From the NCBI RefSeq assembly GCF_004564275.1, contig NZ_SPDV01000019.1:1-64000 (forward strand): DNA of 64,000 nt, written 5' to 3'. Below are positions 53,234 through 62,733 of the stretch, piece after piece. Every line of letters begins with the position of its first letter. Within the stretch, counting starts at the first letter, position 1. The stretch comes from Sphingomonas parva (ex Maeng et al. 2020) (GTDB lineage: Bacteria > Pseudomonadota > Alphaproteobacteria > Sphingomonadales > Sphingomonadaceae). The notes under the pieces were generated by a model. It did not search any database and was not told where the DNA came from. It saw only the letters and a list, made by a program, of their open reading frames with translations. The translations under genes and the position numbers were made by a program.

Positions 53234-53947
53234 ATGCACATCTTCGCGAATCCCGCCCGTTTCCTGAAAATCGCACGCCCGCTGACGCCGTGGCTTGGCT
53301 GGAGCGGCGGCCTGCTGATCGTCGCGGCGCTCGCCGTCGGGCTGTTCGCCTCGCCCGCCGACTATCTCCAGGGGGAGAGCGTGCGCATCCTCTACGTCCA
53401 TGTGCCGGCCGCCTGGCTCGGGATGGGCGGCTGGACGGGCCTGGCGATCGCGAGCTTCATGCAATTGGTCTGGCGCCATCCGCTGGCCGCGGTGGCCGCC
53501 CGCGCGATCGCCGTGCCGGGCGCGGCGTTCACCGCGATCTGTCTGATTACCGGCGCTTTGTGGGGCAAGCCGACCTGGGGCACCTATTGGCAGTGGGACG
53601 CGCGGCTCACCTCGATGCTGATCCTGCTGTTCCTCTACATCGCCTTCATCGCGCTCGACGACGCCGAGCGGGAGCGGGGCGGGGAGGGGCGGATCACCGC
53701 CATCTTCGGCCTGGTCGGGGCGGTGAACATCCCGATCATCCATTATTCGGTCGAATATTGGAACACGCTCCACCAGGGGCAGAGCATCTCCTTCCTGCGC
53801 GGGAGCTCCAGCATCGACGCTTCGATGCTCTGGCCACTGCTCGCCTCGGCGCTCGGCTTCACCCTGTTGTTCGGCGCGGTGGTGCTGATGCGGATGCGCG
53901 CCGCGCTCGCGCGGCAGAAGGTCGAAGCCCGGCTGAGGAGAATGTGA
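53234..53947 (+). CDS. ccmC: CcmC, haem handling protein for cytochrome c maturation
   Basis: 237 residues from ATG 53234 (AGAGGG upstream; GTG 53225 also in frame). Six transmembrane helices and the tryptophan-rich haem site WGTYWQWDARLTS between them, with flanking histidines in ILYVHVPAAW and IPIIHYSVEYWNTLHQ. It loads haem onto CcmE in the periplasm. First gene of ccmCDEFGH; ccmA and ccmB are not adjacent. Confidence 0.95.
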   Translation: MHIFANPARFLKIARPLTPWLGWSGGLLIVAALAVGLFASPADYLQGESVRILYVHVPAAWLGMGGWTGLAIASFMQLVWRHPLAAVAARAIAVPGAAFTAICLITGALWGKPTWGTYWQWDARLTSMLILLFLYIAFIALDDAERERGGEGRITAIFGLVGAVNIPIIHYSVEYWNTLHQGQSISFLRGSSSIDASMLWPLLASALGFTLLFGAVVLMRMRAALARQKVEARLRRM

Positions 53948-53948
53948 G

Positions 53949-54080
53949 ATGAGCCACTGGGGCTTCATCCTGGCCGCTTATGCCGTGACCGGCGCCGGCA
54001 CGATCGGGCTGGTTGCGGCGAGCTGGACGGCGATGCGCCGCGCCGAGCGCCAGGCCGACGCATTGAGAGGCGAGCGGTGA
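53949..54080 (+). CDS. ccmD: CcmD, small haem-export subunit
   Basis: 43 residues, one membrane helix (HWGFILAAYAVTGAGTIGLVAAS) followed by a basic cytoplasmic tail RRAERQADALRGER. Start one base after the ccmC stop; the stop overlaps the ccmE GTG (GTGA). Length and position are typical of CcmD, which releases holo-CcmE from the CcmABC complex. Confidence 0.9.
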   Translation: MSHWGFILAAYAVTGAGTIGLVAASWTAMRRAERQADALRGER

Positions 54081-54517
54081 AGGCGAAGAACCAGCGTCTG
54101 GTCCTGCTCGTCCTCGCCGTCGCCGCCGTGCTCGGCGCCGTCCTCCTGGCCATGTCTGCGCTGAAGGAGCAGGCCGCTTATTTCTACGCACCGGCCGACG
54201 TCGCCCGCCAGGGCCCGCCGCAGGACCGTAACGTCCGCATCGGCGGCATGGTGCGCAAGGGTTCGGTGCGTCGCGCGCCGGACGGCGTGACGATCGATTT
54301 CCTGGTCGGCGACGACAGCCCGCACCTTATCCCCGTGCGCTTCAAGGGCATCGTGCCCGATCTTTTTCGCGAGGAGAGCGGGGTCGTCGCCGAAGGTCGG
54401 TTCCAAGCGGGCGGGCTGTTCGTCGCGGACGAGATCCTCGCCAAGCATGACGAGAATTACATGCCGCCGCAGCTCGACGTGAAGACGGGCGAGCACAAGA
54501 GCGAGAGCCTGAAGTGA
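54077..54517 (+). CDS. ccmE: CcmE, periplasmic haem chaperone
   Basis: 146 residues, GTG start overlapping ccmD. One N-terminal anchor (RLVLLVLAVAAVLGAVLLAM), then the OB-fold barrel with VRIGGMVRKGSV and GIVPDLFREESGVVAEG. The covalent haem ligand is the His of AKHDENYMPP. Carries haem from CcmC to CcmF. Confidence 0.96.
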   Translation: MKAKNQRLVLLVLAVAAVLGAVLLAMSALKEQAAYFYAPADVARQGPPQDRNVRIGGMVRKGSVRRAPDGVTIDFLVGDDSPHLIPVRFKGIVPDLFREESGVVAEGRFQAGGLFVADEILAKHDENYMPPQLDVKTGEHKSESLK

Positions 54518-56433
54518 TCGCCGAGACCGCGCTCGCCGCGCTGTGGCTCGCGGCGGCGCTTTCGCTGCTGCAGCTTTTGTTCGGCATCGCCGCGTTGCGC
54601 CCGGGCGGGAGCGACGTGGCGCCGGCGATGCGCCCCGTCGCGGTCGCGCAGGCGGCGCTCGTCGGCCTTGCCTTCCTGCTCCTCATCCAGCTCTTCCTGC
54701 GCACCGACCTTTCGGTCGCGCTCGTCGCCGCGAACAGCCATTCGGCAAAGCCCTGGCTGTACAAATTCGCCGGCGCCTGGGGGAATCACGAAGGCTCGAT
54801 GCTCTTGTGGGTGACGGTGCTCGCCGGCGCGGGCGCCGCCGTCGCCCTGTTCGAGCGGCGGCTGCCCGAGCGGACGCTGATTGCGACCCTCGCCGCCCAG
54901 GCGGCGATCGGGCTCGGCTTCTACGCCTTCCTGCTGTTCGCATCGAATCCGTTCGACCGCCTGTTCCCGGCGCCGGCCGAGGGCAACGGCCTGAACCCGC
55001 TGCTGCAGGACCCGGGCCTCGCCTTCCATCCGCCGACGCTCTATTTCGGCTATGTCGGCATCTCGATCGCTTTCTCCTTCGCGGTGGGCGCATTGGTCAC
55101 GCGCGATGTCGGCCCGGCGTTCGCCCGGGCGATGCGGCCCTGGGTGCTCGGTGCCTGGATCTTCCTGACTCTCGGAATCACCGCCGGCTCCTATTGGGCC
55201 TATTACGAACTCGGCTGGGGCGGATGGTGGTTCTGGGATCCGGTCGAGAATGCCTCGCTGATGCCCTGGCTCGCGGCGACCGCGCTGCTCCACTCGGTGA
55301 CCGTGCTCGCCACCCGCGACGGTCTGCGCGCCTGGACGGTGATGCTCGCCGTCGTCGCCTTCTCGATGTCGATGATCGGCACCTTCCTGGTGCGCTCGGG
55401 CATCCTCACCTCGGTGCACAGCTTCGCGGTCGATCCGCAGCGCGGCGCCTTCATCCTCGTCCTGCTGGTGCTCTACATCGGCGGCGCGCTGGCCCTGTTC
55501 GGCCTCCGCGTCGGGACGGTGCGCGAGGGATCGACGTTCGAGCCGGTGAGCCGCGAGGGGGCGCTGGTCGTCAACAATCTGCTGCTCTCCGCGATCCTCG
55601 GCATCGTCATGGTCGGCACGCTCTATCCGCTGCTGATCGAGGCGCTGTCGGGCGAGAAGCTCTCGGTCGGTCCGCCCTATTTCAACAGCGTCTCGGGGCC
55701 TTTGGCCTTGTTGCTGGTCGCCGTCATGGCGGCGGGGCCGCTGCTGCGCTGGCGCCGCGACCGGATCGGCGCCATGGCCCGGCGCCTCGCCGTTCCGCTG
55801 GGGCTGACCGCGCTCACGCTGGCCGCCCTGCTCGTCCTCTTTCCCGCGATCGGCCTCCTGCCGCTGCTCGGCCTGGTGCTCGCCTTCGGGGTCGGTGCGG
55901 CCAGCCTGGCGCCGCTGTGGAAGCGCAACCTGCGCCGGACGCCGCTGTTCGTCTGGGGCATGGTGATCTCCCACCTCGGTATCGCGGTGAGCCTCGCCGG
56001 AATGGCGTCGGAGGCCGCGTTCACCCGGGAGACGCTGGTCGCGGCCCCGATCGGCGAGACCGTGTCCGTCGGCCCCTATCGGGTTCGCTTCGACGGCGTG
56101 GAGCCGCTCGCCGGGCCAAACTGGTCGGCGATCCAGGCGCGCTTCACCGCCCGCCGTGGCGACGGCAGCCCGTTCGTGCTGCGCCCCCAGGCCCGCACCT
56201 TCCACTCGCCGCCGACCGAGACCAGCGAGGCGGCGATCGCCACGCGCCTCGACGGCCAGCTCTATACGGTGATCGGCAAGCAGGATGAGAAGGGGCGCTG
56301 GCAGCTGCGCTTGTGGTGGAAGCCCTTCGTCACCCTGATCTGGCTCGGCGGCGGCCTCGTCGCGCTCGGCGGCCTGCTCGCCCTGCTCGGCCGCGTCCGG
56401 CGCCGGCGTGCCGCCCGGGAGGACGAGGCATGA
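54514..56433 (+). CDS. ccmF: CcmF, haem lyase subunit
   Basis: 639 residues with about 14 membrane helices. Haem-handling WWD motif WGGWWFWDPVENASLMPWL, NSHSAKPWLYKFAGAWGNHEGS near the start and PTLYFGYVG. It ligates haem to apocytochrome c with CcmH. GTG start overlapping ccmE by 4 bp; its stop overlaps the ccmG ATG by 4 bp. Confidence 0.96.
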   Translation: MIAETALAALWLAAALSLLQLLFGIAALRPGGSDVAPAMRPVAVAQAALVGLAFLLLIQLFLRTDLSVALVAANSHSAKPWLYKFAGAWGNHEGSMLLWVTVLAGAGAAVALFERRLPERTLIATLAAQAAIGLGFYAFLLFASNPFDRLFPAPAEGNGLNPLLQDPGLAFHPPTLYFGYVGISIAFSFAVGALVTRDVGPAFARAMRPWVLGAWIFLTLGITAGSYWAYYELGWGGWWFWDPVENASLMPWLAATALLHSVTVLATRDGLRAWTVMLAVVAFSMSMIGTFLVRSGILTSVHSFAVDPQRGAFILVLLVLYIGGALALFGLRVGTVREGSTFEPVSREGALVVNNLLLSAILGIVMVGTLYPLLIEALSGEKLSVGPPYFNSVSGPLALLLVAVMAAGPLLRWRRDRIGAMARRLAVPLGLTALTLAALLVLFPAIGLLPLLGLVLAFGVGAASLAPLWKRNLRRTPLFVWGMVISHLGIAVSLAGMASEAAFTRETLVAAPIGETVSVGPYRVRFDGVEPLAGPNWSAIQARFTARRGDGSPFVLRPQARTFHSPPTETSEAAIATRLDGQLYTVIGKQDEKGRWQLRLWWKPFVTLIWLGGGLVALGGLLALLGRVRRRRAAREDEA

Positions 56434-56957
56434 GGAAGGTCCTGCTGTTCCTCCCCCTGGCGCTGTTCGCAGCGGTGGTGCTGGCGTTCGCCTTCCGGCT
56501 CTACGCGCCGGGCGACGCCATCATCCGCTCGCGCATGGTCGGCAAGCCGATGCCCGATTTCGCGCTGAAGCCGATCGTGCCGAACCATCCCGGCCTCGCC
56601 GCGGCCGATCTGCGCCGGGGCGCGCCGCGACTGGTCAACGTGTTCGGCAGCTGGTGCATCCCCTGCCGGGTCGAGGCGCCGCAGCTCGAAGCGCTGAAGG
56701 CGCGGGGGCTGCCGATCGACGCGATCGCGATCCGCGATACGAGCGCCGACGTCGCAGGCTTCCTGCGCGATCATGGCGATCCGTTCCAGCGCATCGGCGA
56801 CGATCCGACCAGCCGCGTGCAGATCGCGATCGGCTCGTCCGGCGTGCCCGAAACCTTCGTCGTCGACGGCAAGGGCATCATCCGCCACCAGCACATCGGC
56901 GAGATCCGGCCCGAGGATGTCGACGGGATCGTCGCCGCCTGGGAGGCTGCGCGATGA
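56430..56957 (+). CDS. ccmG: CcmG/DsbE thioredoxin-like protein
   Basis: 175 residues. Anchor helix LLFLPLALFAAVVLAFAF, then a periplasmic thioredoxin fold with active site FGSWCIPCRVEAP and cis-Pro segment SGVPETFVVDGKG. It keeps apocytochrome CXXCH cysteines reduced. ATG overlaps the ccmF stop by 4 bp. Confidence 0.94.
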   Translation: MRKVLLFLPLALFAAVVLAFAFRLYAPGDAIIRSRMVGKPMPDFALKPIVPNHPGLAAADLRRGAPRLVNVFGSWCIPCRVEAPQLEALKARGLPIDAIAIRDTSADVAGFLRDHGDPFQRIGDDPTSRVQIAIGSSGVPETFVVDGKGIIRHQHIGEIRPEDVDGIVAAWEAAR

Positions 56958-57370
56958 AATCGGCTCGGCTCCTCGCCGTCGCGCTCGCCGCTGCGACCGC
57001 GTCCTCGTCCCACGCCCAGTCCAACGCGCCGGCGGCGCCCTACGCTTATGCGCAGCTGCCCGACCCGCGCCAGGAAGCCGAGGCGAAGGCGCTGATGGAG
57101 ACCCTGCGCTGCCTCGTCTGCCAGGGCCAGTCTATCGCGGACAGCGACGCCGACATGGCCGGCGACATGCGTTCGCTGGTGCGCGAGCGGATCGCGGCCG
57201 GAGAAAGGCCGGAAGCGATCCGCGCCTGGCTGGTCGAGCGCTACGGAAGCTGGGTGAGCTACAAGCCGCCGGTCGAGCCGGTCACCTGGCCTCTGTGGGC
57301 GGCACCGGCGGTGCTGCTCGCGCTCGGTCTCTGGCTCGCACGCGGCCGGTTCCGGCGAAAGGCGCGCTGA
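56954..57370 (+). CDS. ccmH: CcmH/CycL thiol oxidoreductase
   Basis: 138 residues. Signal peptide LLAVALAAATASSSHA, three-helix domain with redox motif LRCLVCQGQSIADSDADMAGDMR, and a C-terminal membrane helix WPLWAAPAVLLALGLWLA. Short form, without a fused TPR region, which is encoded separately by the next gene. Overlaps ccmG by 4 bp. Confidence 0.95.
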   Translation: MKSARLLAVALAAATASSSHAQSNAPAAPYAYAQLPDPRQEAEAKALMETLRCLVCQGQSIADSDADMAGDMRSLVRERIAAGERPEAIRAWLVERYGSWVSYKPPVEPVTWPLWAAPAVLLALGLWLARGRFRRKAR

Positions 57371-58002
57371 TGGGCTGGTTCATCATCCTGATCATGGCGC
57401 TGATCGTGTTCACCGCGCTGTGGCATTTCGCGCGCCTGGAGAAGGGGCCGCTGCAGTTCGTCGTCGCCGCCCTGCTGCTCGCGCTCGCCGGCTATGCCTG
57501 GCAGGGGCGGCCCGATCTCGCCGGATCGCCGCGCAGCGCCGCGGAGCAGGCGCCGCCGCCCGACAGCCCGTTCATGACGCTCCGGCGGGAGATGTTCGGC
57601 CAGTTCGACTCCGCCGATCGCTGGCTGATCATGGCGGACAATTTCCGGCGCAGCGGCAACACGCGCGATGCCGCCGGCCTGATCCGCGCCGGGTTGCGCG
57701 GCTCACCGCGCAACGCGACTTTGTGGACCGGTTATGGCGACGTGCTCGTCGCGCATGCCGGCGGACTGCTCACGCCGGCCGCCGACCTGGCGTTTCGCCG
57801 CGCGATCGTGCTCGCGCCCAAGCATCCGGGGCCGCACCTGTTTCGTGGCATAGCGCTGGCGCAGAACCAGCGCTTCGCCGAGGCCGAGCAGGAATGGCGC
57901 AAGGCGCTCGCCCTGGCGCCGCCCACCGCCTCGTGGCGGGCGGAGCTGGAGCGGCAGCTTGCCCTCGTCGATCAGGCGCGCAAGGCCGGAGCGATCCGCT
58001 GA
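57370..58002 (+). CDS. CcmI-like TPR protein of cytochrome c biogenesis
   Basis: 210 residues. Two N-terminal membrane helices (WFIILIMALIVFTALWHFA; FVVAALLLALAGYAWQG) and a periplasmic TPR-like part (ADRWLIMADNFRRSGNTRDAAGLIRAGLRGSPRNATLW; FRRAIVLAPKHPGPHLFRGIALAQNQRFAEAEQEWRKAL). In CcmI/CycH this TPR domain holds the apocytochrome C-terminus. It is shorter than many CcmI proteins. TGATG overlap with ccmH marks it as the last gene of the operon. Confidence 0.85.
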   Translation: MGWFIILIMALIVFTALWHFARLEKGPLQFVVAALLLALAGYAWQGRPDLAGSPRSAAEQAPPPDSPFMTLRREMFGQFDSADRWLIMADNFRRSGNTRDAAGLIRAGLRGSPRNATLWTGYGDVLVAHAGGLLTPAADLAFRRAIVLAPKHPGPHLFRGIALAQNQRFAEAEQEWRKALALAPPTASWRAELERQLALVDQARKAGAIR

Positions 58003-58063
58003 CCGGGCAAGGGCGTCGCCGCAGGGGCGGGGAACCGAAGTGAGGCAGGGGAGTCGCGAAGGG

Positions 58064-59188
58064 ATGTCCAATTTCAGCGAACAGTCGGAGATCCTCCGGC
58101 ACGAAGCCTCCCGCCACCGGCCGCGGCGGGACACGTTCGAGAAACGCGTGTTCCGGGCGACGGCGGTGGTCATCGCCACCGTCGCCGCGGCCTATGTGCT
58201 GTGGATGCTGGTCGATCTGCTGCTCTTGCTGTTCGCCTGCACGCTGGTTTCCCTGATCCTGCTGACCATCACCAACGCCCTGCGACGCCGGACGCGGCTG
58301 CCGTTCGGCATCGCCCTTGGCCTCACCGTGCTGGGGCTGCTCGGCTTGATCGGCGGCGCCTTCGCTTTCTTCGGGACGACCCTGCAGGGAGAGTTCGCCG
58401 AGTTGGCGACCCGCCTGCCAGCGGCCTGGGCCAATCTGCAGGCCCGGCTGGAGACTTCCCGCATGGGCGTGGCGATCCTCGAGCGCGCCCAGGGGCTGGC
58501 GCCGAGCGGCCAGGCCGTAGTCAATGCGGCGACCACCGCGCTGGCCGCGGTCGGCGGAGGCCTCTCCGGCTTCGCCATCGTCCTGATCGGCGGCATCTAT
58601 CTCGCCGCCCAGCCGACGCTCTACGCGACGGGCCTGCTGCGGCTGATCCCGACGCGGGCGCAGACTCCCGCCGCCGAGACGCTCGATGCAATCTCTGAGT
58701 CGCTTCGTAACTGGTTGAAGGGGCAGGCGCTTGGCATGGTCTTCGTCGGCGTCGCGACCGGCCTGGGCTTGTGGCTGGTCGGTGTCCCGGCAGCCTGGGC
58801 GATCGGCCTTGTCGCCGGGCTCGCCGAATTCGTGCCCTATCTCGGCGTTCTGCTCGCCGGCGTGCCGGCAGTGGTGCTCGGCTTCGGGCAAGGGACCGAC
58901 ACCGGCCTCTGGACGATCGGCGTGCTGATCGCCGTGCAGCAGGTCCAGGGCAACCTCGTCATGCCGCTCCTCCAGAACCGGATGGTCGACCTGCCGCCGG
59001 CGGTCACGATCTTCGGGATCATCGCCGCCGGCATCCTGTTCGGCGTGGCCGGGGTGCTGCTCGCGACGCCGCTGACCATCGTCGTCCTGGTGTTGATCCG
59101 CCGGCTCTATCTGGAGGAGGACAAGGAGGAGGTGCTGGAGAGCGCCGATGCACCGCCCCTTCCGCCGCCGCCCATCACGGCGGAGTGA
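58064..59188 (+). CDS. AI-2E family (TqsA/PerM-like) membrane protein
   Basis: 374 residues from ATG 58064 (CGAAGGG upstream). About eight membrane helices with VIATVAAAYVLWMLVDLLLLLFACTLVSLIL at the start, the periplasmic segment ETSRMGVAILERAQGLAP, and the conserved C-terminal LVAGLAEFVPYLGVLLAGVPAVVLGF plus QGNLVMPLLQNRMVDLPPAVTIFG. Despite the name, most members have no proven autoinducer role and may be ion/proton antiporters or permeases. Follows the ccm operon by 61 bp. Confidence 0.9.
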   Translation: MSNFSEQSEILRHEASRHRPRRDTFEKRVFRATAVVIATVAAAYVLWMLVDLLLLLFACTLVSLILLTITNALRRRTRLPFGIALGLTVLGLLGLIGGAFAFFGTTLQGEFAELATRLPAAWANLQARLETSRMGVAILERAQGLAPSGQAVVNAATTALAAVGGGLSGFAIVLIGGIYLAAQPTLYATGLLRLIPTRAQTPAAETLDAISESLRNWLKGQALGMVFVGVATGLGLWLVGVPAAWAIGLVAGLAEFVPYLGVLLAGVPAVVLGFGQGTDTGLWTIGVLIAVQQVQGNLVMPLLQNRMVDLPPAVTIFGIIAAGILFGVAGVLLATPLTIVVLVLIRRLYLEEDKEEVLESADAPPLPPPPITAE

Positions 59189-59254
59189 AAGCACCAGCCT
59201 GACGCGGCGCCTCGCTGGTCCGTGGCCGGTACGAAGGGCTCGGCGCCGCCGGCG

Positions 59255-59467
59255 TCAGTGATCGATGCCGCGTCCGGTTTCGTGCTGCAGCTCGTCGATC
59301 TTCTTCGAGGCTTCCGCCTTGCTGAGCTCGGGATCGAACGTCTCTCCCGCCTCCTGGCTGAGCGTCTTGAGATAGGAGGCCTGGGGCCCGGTCATGCTCT
59401 CGTCGCCGGTCACCCACTCGTCCGGATCCTTTTCCGGCGTGGGCGGGGTCTGCTTGCTGTCGGTCAT
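59255..59467 (-). CDS. DUF3072 domain protein
   Basis: 70 residues. DPDEWVTGDESMTGPQASYLKTLSQEAGETFDPELSKAEASKKIDELQ matches DUF3072, a short helical domain of unknown function common in actinobacteria and alphaproteobacteria. MTGPQASYLKTL is the diagnostic block. It lies between the AI-2E gene and ald with 71 bp to the ald stop. Confidence 0.85.
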   Translation of the reverse strand: MTDSKQTPPTPEKDPDEWVTGDESMTGPQASYLKTLSQEAGETFDPELSKAEASKKIDELQHETGRGIDH

Positions 59468-59538
59468 GGTTCGCGTCCGTCAAAGGGGAGTTTCCCGATC
59501 AACGGACGCGTTCCACATATGTTCCGTTCCCTTGTCGC

Positions 59539-60639
59539 TCAGACCGGCACGAACGGCAGGTCGAGCGCCTCGGCGACGGCCTGATGGCGGATCCGGCCGC
59601 CCGAGACGTTGAGGCCGTTGGCGAGGTGCGGGTCGGCCTTCATCGCCGCCTCGGCGCCCGCGTTGGCGAGGCGGATCACGAACGGCAGGGTGGCATTGTT
59701 CAGCGCGAAGGCGGAGGTGCGGGCGACCGCACCCGGCATGTTGGCGACGCAATAATGGATCACGCCGTCGATCTCGAACACCGGATCCTCGTGCGTCGTC
59801 GGGCGGGATGTCTCGAAGCAGCCGCCCTGATCGATCGCGATATCGACCAGCACCGAGCCTCGCTTCATCGTCTTCAGCATGTCCCTCGTGACCAGCTTCG
59901 GCGCCGCCGCGCCGGGCACGAGGACGGCGCCGATCACCAGTTCGGCCTGGGTGACCGCCTTGGCGATCGCCGCCTTGGAGGCATAGGCCGTCTTGATCTG
60001 GCTGCCGAAGAACATGTCGAGCTCGGCGAGACGCGCGTTGGAGATGTCGTAGATGGTGACGTCGGCGCGCATGCCCACCGCCATCTGGGCCGCGTTGACG
60101 CCGGAGACGCCGCCACCCAAGATCGCGACCCGTGCCGGCGCGACGCCGGGAACGCCGCCGAGCAGCACGCCGCGGCCGCCCTGCTCCTTCTCGAGATAAT
60201 GGGCGCCGACCTGGATCGACATCCGGCCGGCCACTTCCGACATCGGCTTGAGCAGCGGCAGCGAGCGGTCATGCGACGTGACCGTCTCGTAGGCGATGCA
60301 GGTCGCGCCGGACTTCATCAGGCCTTCGGCCTGGGGCTTGTCGGCGGCGAGATGGAGGTAGGTGAACAGGAGGTGCCGCGATTCGAGCAGGGCGATCTCC
60401 TGCGCCTGGGGCTCCTTGACCTTCACGATCATGTCGGATTGGGCGAAGACCTCGGCCGCCGTCGCGGCGATGCGCGCGCCGGCGTTGACATATTCCTGAT
60501 CGTCGAAGTCGATGCCGAGGCCGGCGCGGGTCTCGACCACGACCTCGTGGCCGGCGCTGACCAGCTCGGCGACCGAGGCGGGAGTAAGCCCGACTCTATA
60601 TTCGTTGTTCTTGATCTCTTTCGGGACCCCGACGCGCAT
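59539..60639 (-). CDS. ald: Alanine dehydrogenase
   Basis: 366 residues from ATG 60639. MRVGVPKEIKNNEYRVGLTPASVAEL, substrate residues in VKVKEPQAQEI and LFTYLHLAADK, IAYETVT, NAD fold VAILGGGVSGVNAAQMAVGM and VDIAIDQGGCFETSRPTTHEDPVF. Catalyses reversible NAD-dependent deamination of alanine to pyruvate and ammonia. Divergent from kup (156 bp between the starts). Confidence 0.96.
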   Translation of the reverse strand: MRVGVPKEIKNNEYRVGLTPASVAELVSAGHEVVVETRAGLGIDFDDQEYVNAGARIAATAAEVFAQSDMIVKVKEPQAQEIALLESRHLLFTYLHLAADKPQAEGLMKSGATCIAYETVTSHDRSLPLLKPMSEVAGRMSIQVGAHYLEKEQGGRGVLLGGVPGVAPARVAILGGGVSGVNAAQMAVGMRADVTIYDISNARLAELDMFFGSQIKTAYASKAAIAKAVTQAELVIGAVLVPGAAAPKLVTRDMLKTMKRGSVLVDIAIDQGGCFETSRPTTHEDPVFEIDGVIHYCVANMPGAVARTSAFALNNATLPFVIRLANAGAEAAMKADPHLANGLNVSGGRIRHQAVAEALDLPFVPV

Positions 60640-60795
60640 GGGAAGACTCTCCGTTTTTGATTGTGGCGCGCCTATAGAGGGTGCGGATCGTTTTGTCGCC
60701 GTTGCGGATTGAGCGGAGCGGTGGTAATGGCCGCCGACCCTGGCGATGCCCGGGCGTGACAGAGGATATCCGGACGTCCCGTCCCTTCTCGACCC

Positions 60796-62733
60796 ATGAA
60801 CGCAGCCGCCGCTCCTGAACTGCCCGCGGATCGTCCCGCCGGGCATCACCCGCAGTCGGGCCTTGCCCGGCTCGCCGCCGGCGCCGTCGGAGTCGTCTTC
60901 GGCGACATCGGCACCAGCCCGATCTACGCCTTCCGCGAGACCTTCGCCGGTCACCATCAGCTACCGCACGGTCCGGCCGAGATCGTCGGCGTGCTCAGCC
61001 TGATCTTCTGGTCGATGATGATCGTGGTGTCGCTGAAATACGTCAGCGTCATCATGCGCGCCGACAACAAGGGGGAGGGCGGCAGCCTCGCCCTGCTCGC
61101 GCTGATCAACCGCAAGTCCGCGCGCGGCGGACCCAAGAAATGGACCTCCGGCATCGTCCTGCTCGGCGTGTTCGCGACCGCGCTCTTCTACGGCGACAGC
61201 ATGATCACGCCGGCGATGTCGGTGCTCTCGGCGGTCGAGGGACTGACCACCGTCCAGTCGAGCTTCGCGCCCTACGTGCTGCCGATCGCGGTCGGCATCC
61301 TCGTCGGCCTGTTCGCCATCCAGTCGGTCGGCACGGCCCGGGTCGGCGCGTTCTTCGCGCCGATCATGCTGGTCTACTTCCTGACCATCGCGGTGCTGGG
61401 CATCTCCCATATCGTGCTGATGCCGTCGATCGTGCTCGAGACCCTCAATCCGCTGAACGCGCTCAACTTCTTCTTTCACGACGGCTGGAGCGCCTTTCTG
61501 GCGCTGGGATCCGTGGTTCTCGCGGTCACCGGCGCGGAGGCGCTCTACGCCGACATGGGGCATTTCGGGAGGCGACCGATCGGCCTTTCCTGGCTCGCCT
61601 TCGTGATGCCGGCGCTGATGCTCAACTACATGGGGCAGGGCGCGATGATCCTGTCGCTCGATCCGGTCACCGCGAACGAGACGATCAGGAATCCGTTCTT
61701 CCTGCTCGCGCCCGAGATGCTGCGGCTGCCGCTCGTCATCCTCGCCACCCTGGCGACGATCATCGCCAGCCAGGCGGTGATCTCCGGCGCCTTCTCGGTC
61801 ACCCAGCAGGCGATCCAGCTCGGCTTCATCCCGCGACTCCGCATCCAGCACACCAGCGAAGCCGCCGTCGGCCAGATCTACATCCCGGTGATCAACTGGG
61901 CGCTGCTGGTGATGGTGATCCTGCTCGTCCTGTTCTTCCAGACCTCGACCAACATCGCCGCGGCCTATGGCATCGCGGTGACCGGCGCGATGTTCATCGA
62001 CACGTGCCTGCTGTCGGTCGTCCTGTTCTCGCTGTGGAAGTGGCGGCCGTGGCTGGCCGTGCCGCTGCTCGCGCTCTTCTTTCTGGTCGATCTCGCCTAT
62101 TTCGGGGCGAACCTCACCAAGGTGCCGGACGGCGGCTGGTTCCCGCTGCTGATCGGGCTCGTCGCCTTCACCTTCCTCACCACCTGGGCGCGCGGCCGCA
62201 AGCTGATGCTGGCGCGGATGCGCGAGGCCTCGATGCCGGTCGAGATCTTCGTCAAGTCCGCGGCGAGCAGCGCCACAAGGGTTCCCGGGACCGCCGTGTT
62301 CATGACCACCGCGCCGGACGGCGTGCCGCATGCGCTGCTCCACAACCTCAAGCACAACAAGGTGCTGCACGAGCGGGTGATGCTGCTCACCGTCAAGATC
62401 GAGGACGTGCCCTATGTCGAGGAAGGCCGGCGTTTCGACCTCACCGATCTCGGCAGCGGCTTCTACCGACTCGTCCTGCGCTTCGGCTTCATGCAGGAAT
62501 CGGACGTGCCGGCGGCGCTGGCGAAGGTCGAGACCTGCGGCCCCGCGTTCAAGATGATGGACACGAGCTTCTTTCTCGCCCGCCAGACCCTGCTCGCCTC
62601 GTCGCGGCCGGGAATGTGGATCTGGCGCGAGCGGCTGTTCGCCTGGATGCTGCGCAACGCCGAAAGCGCGATGGAGTTCTTCAAGCTGCCGCCGAACCGG
62701 GTGGTCGAGCTCGGCAGCCAGGTGGAAATCTGA
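60796..62733 (+). CDS. kup: Low-affinity potassium uptake protein Kup/TrkD
   Basis: 645 residues with about 12 membrane helices and a C-terminal cytoplasmic domain (from about 480). [20 protein letters not shown] is the Kup signature; [15 protein letters not shown] and [19 protein letters not shown] are the other conserved loops. Symports K+ with protons. Its stop overlaps the presumed CTG start of the next gene. Confidence 0.96.
   Translation: MNAAAAPELPADRPAGHHPQSGLARLAAGAVGVVFGDIGTSPIYAFRETFAGHHQLPHGPAEIVGVLSLIFWSMMIVVSLKYVSVIMRADNKGEGGSLALLALINRKSARGGPKKWTSGIVLLGVFATALFYGDSMITPAMSVLSAVEGLTTVQSSFAPYVLPIAVGILVGLFAIQSVGTARVGAFFAPIMLVYFLTIAVLGISHIVLMPSIVLETLNPLNALNFFFHDGWSAFLALGSVVLAVTGAEALYADMGHFGRRPIGLSWLAFVMPALMLNYMGQGAMILSLDPVTANETIRNPFFLLAPEMLRLPLVILATLATIIASQAVISGAFSVTQQAIQLGFIPRLRIQHTSEAAVGQIYIPVINWALLVMVILLVLFFQTSTNIAAAYGIAVTGAMFIDTCLLSVVLFSLWKWRPWLAVPLLALFFLVDLAYFGANLTKVPDGGWFPLLIGLVAFTFLTTWARGRKLMLARMREASMPVEIFVKSAASSATRVPGTAVFMTTAPDGVPHALLHNLKHNKVLHERVMLLTVKIEDVPYVEEGRRFDLTDLGSGFYRLVLRFGFMQESDVPAALAKVETCGPAFKMMDTSFFLARQTLLASSRPGMWIWRERLFAWMLRNAESAMEFFKLPPNRVVELGSQVEI

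Noticed and set aside
54457-56205. 582-codon open frame opposite ccmF
   Set aside because: Highly charged low-complexity translation; ccmF on the plus strand is unequivocal.
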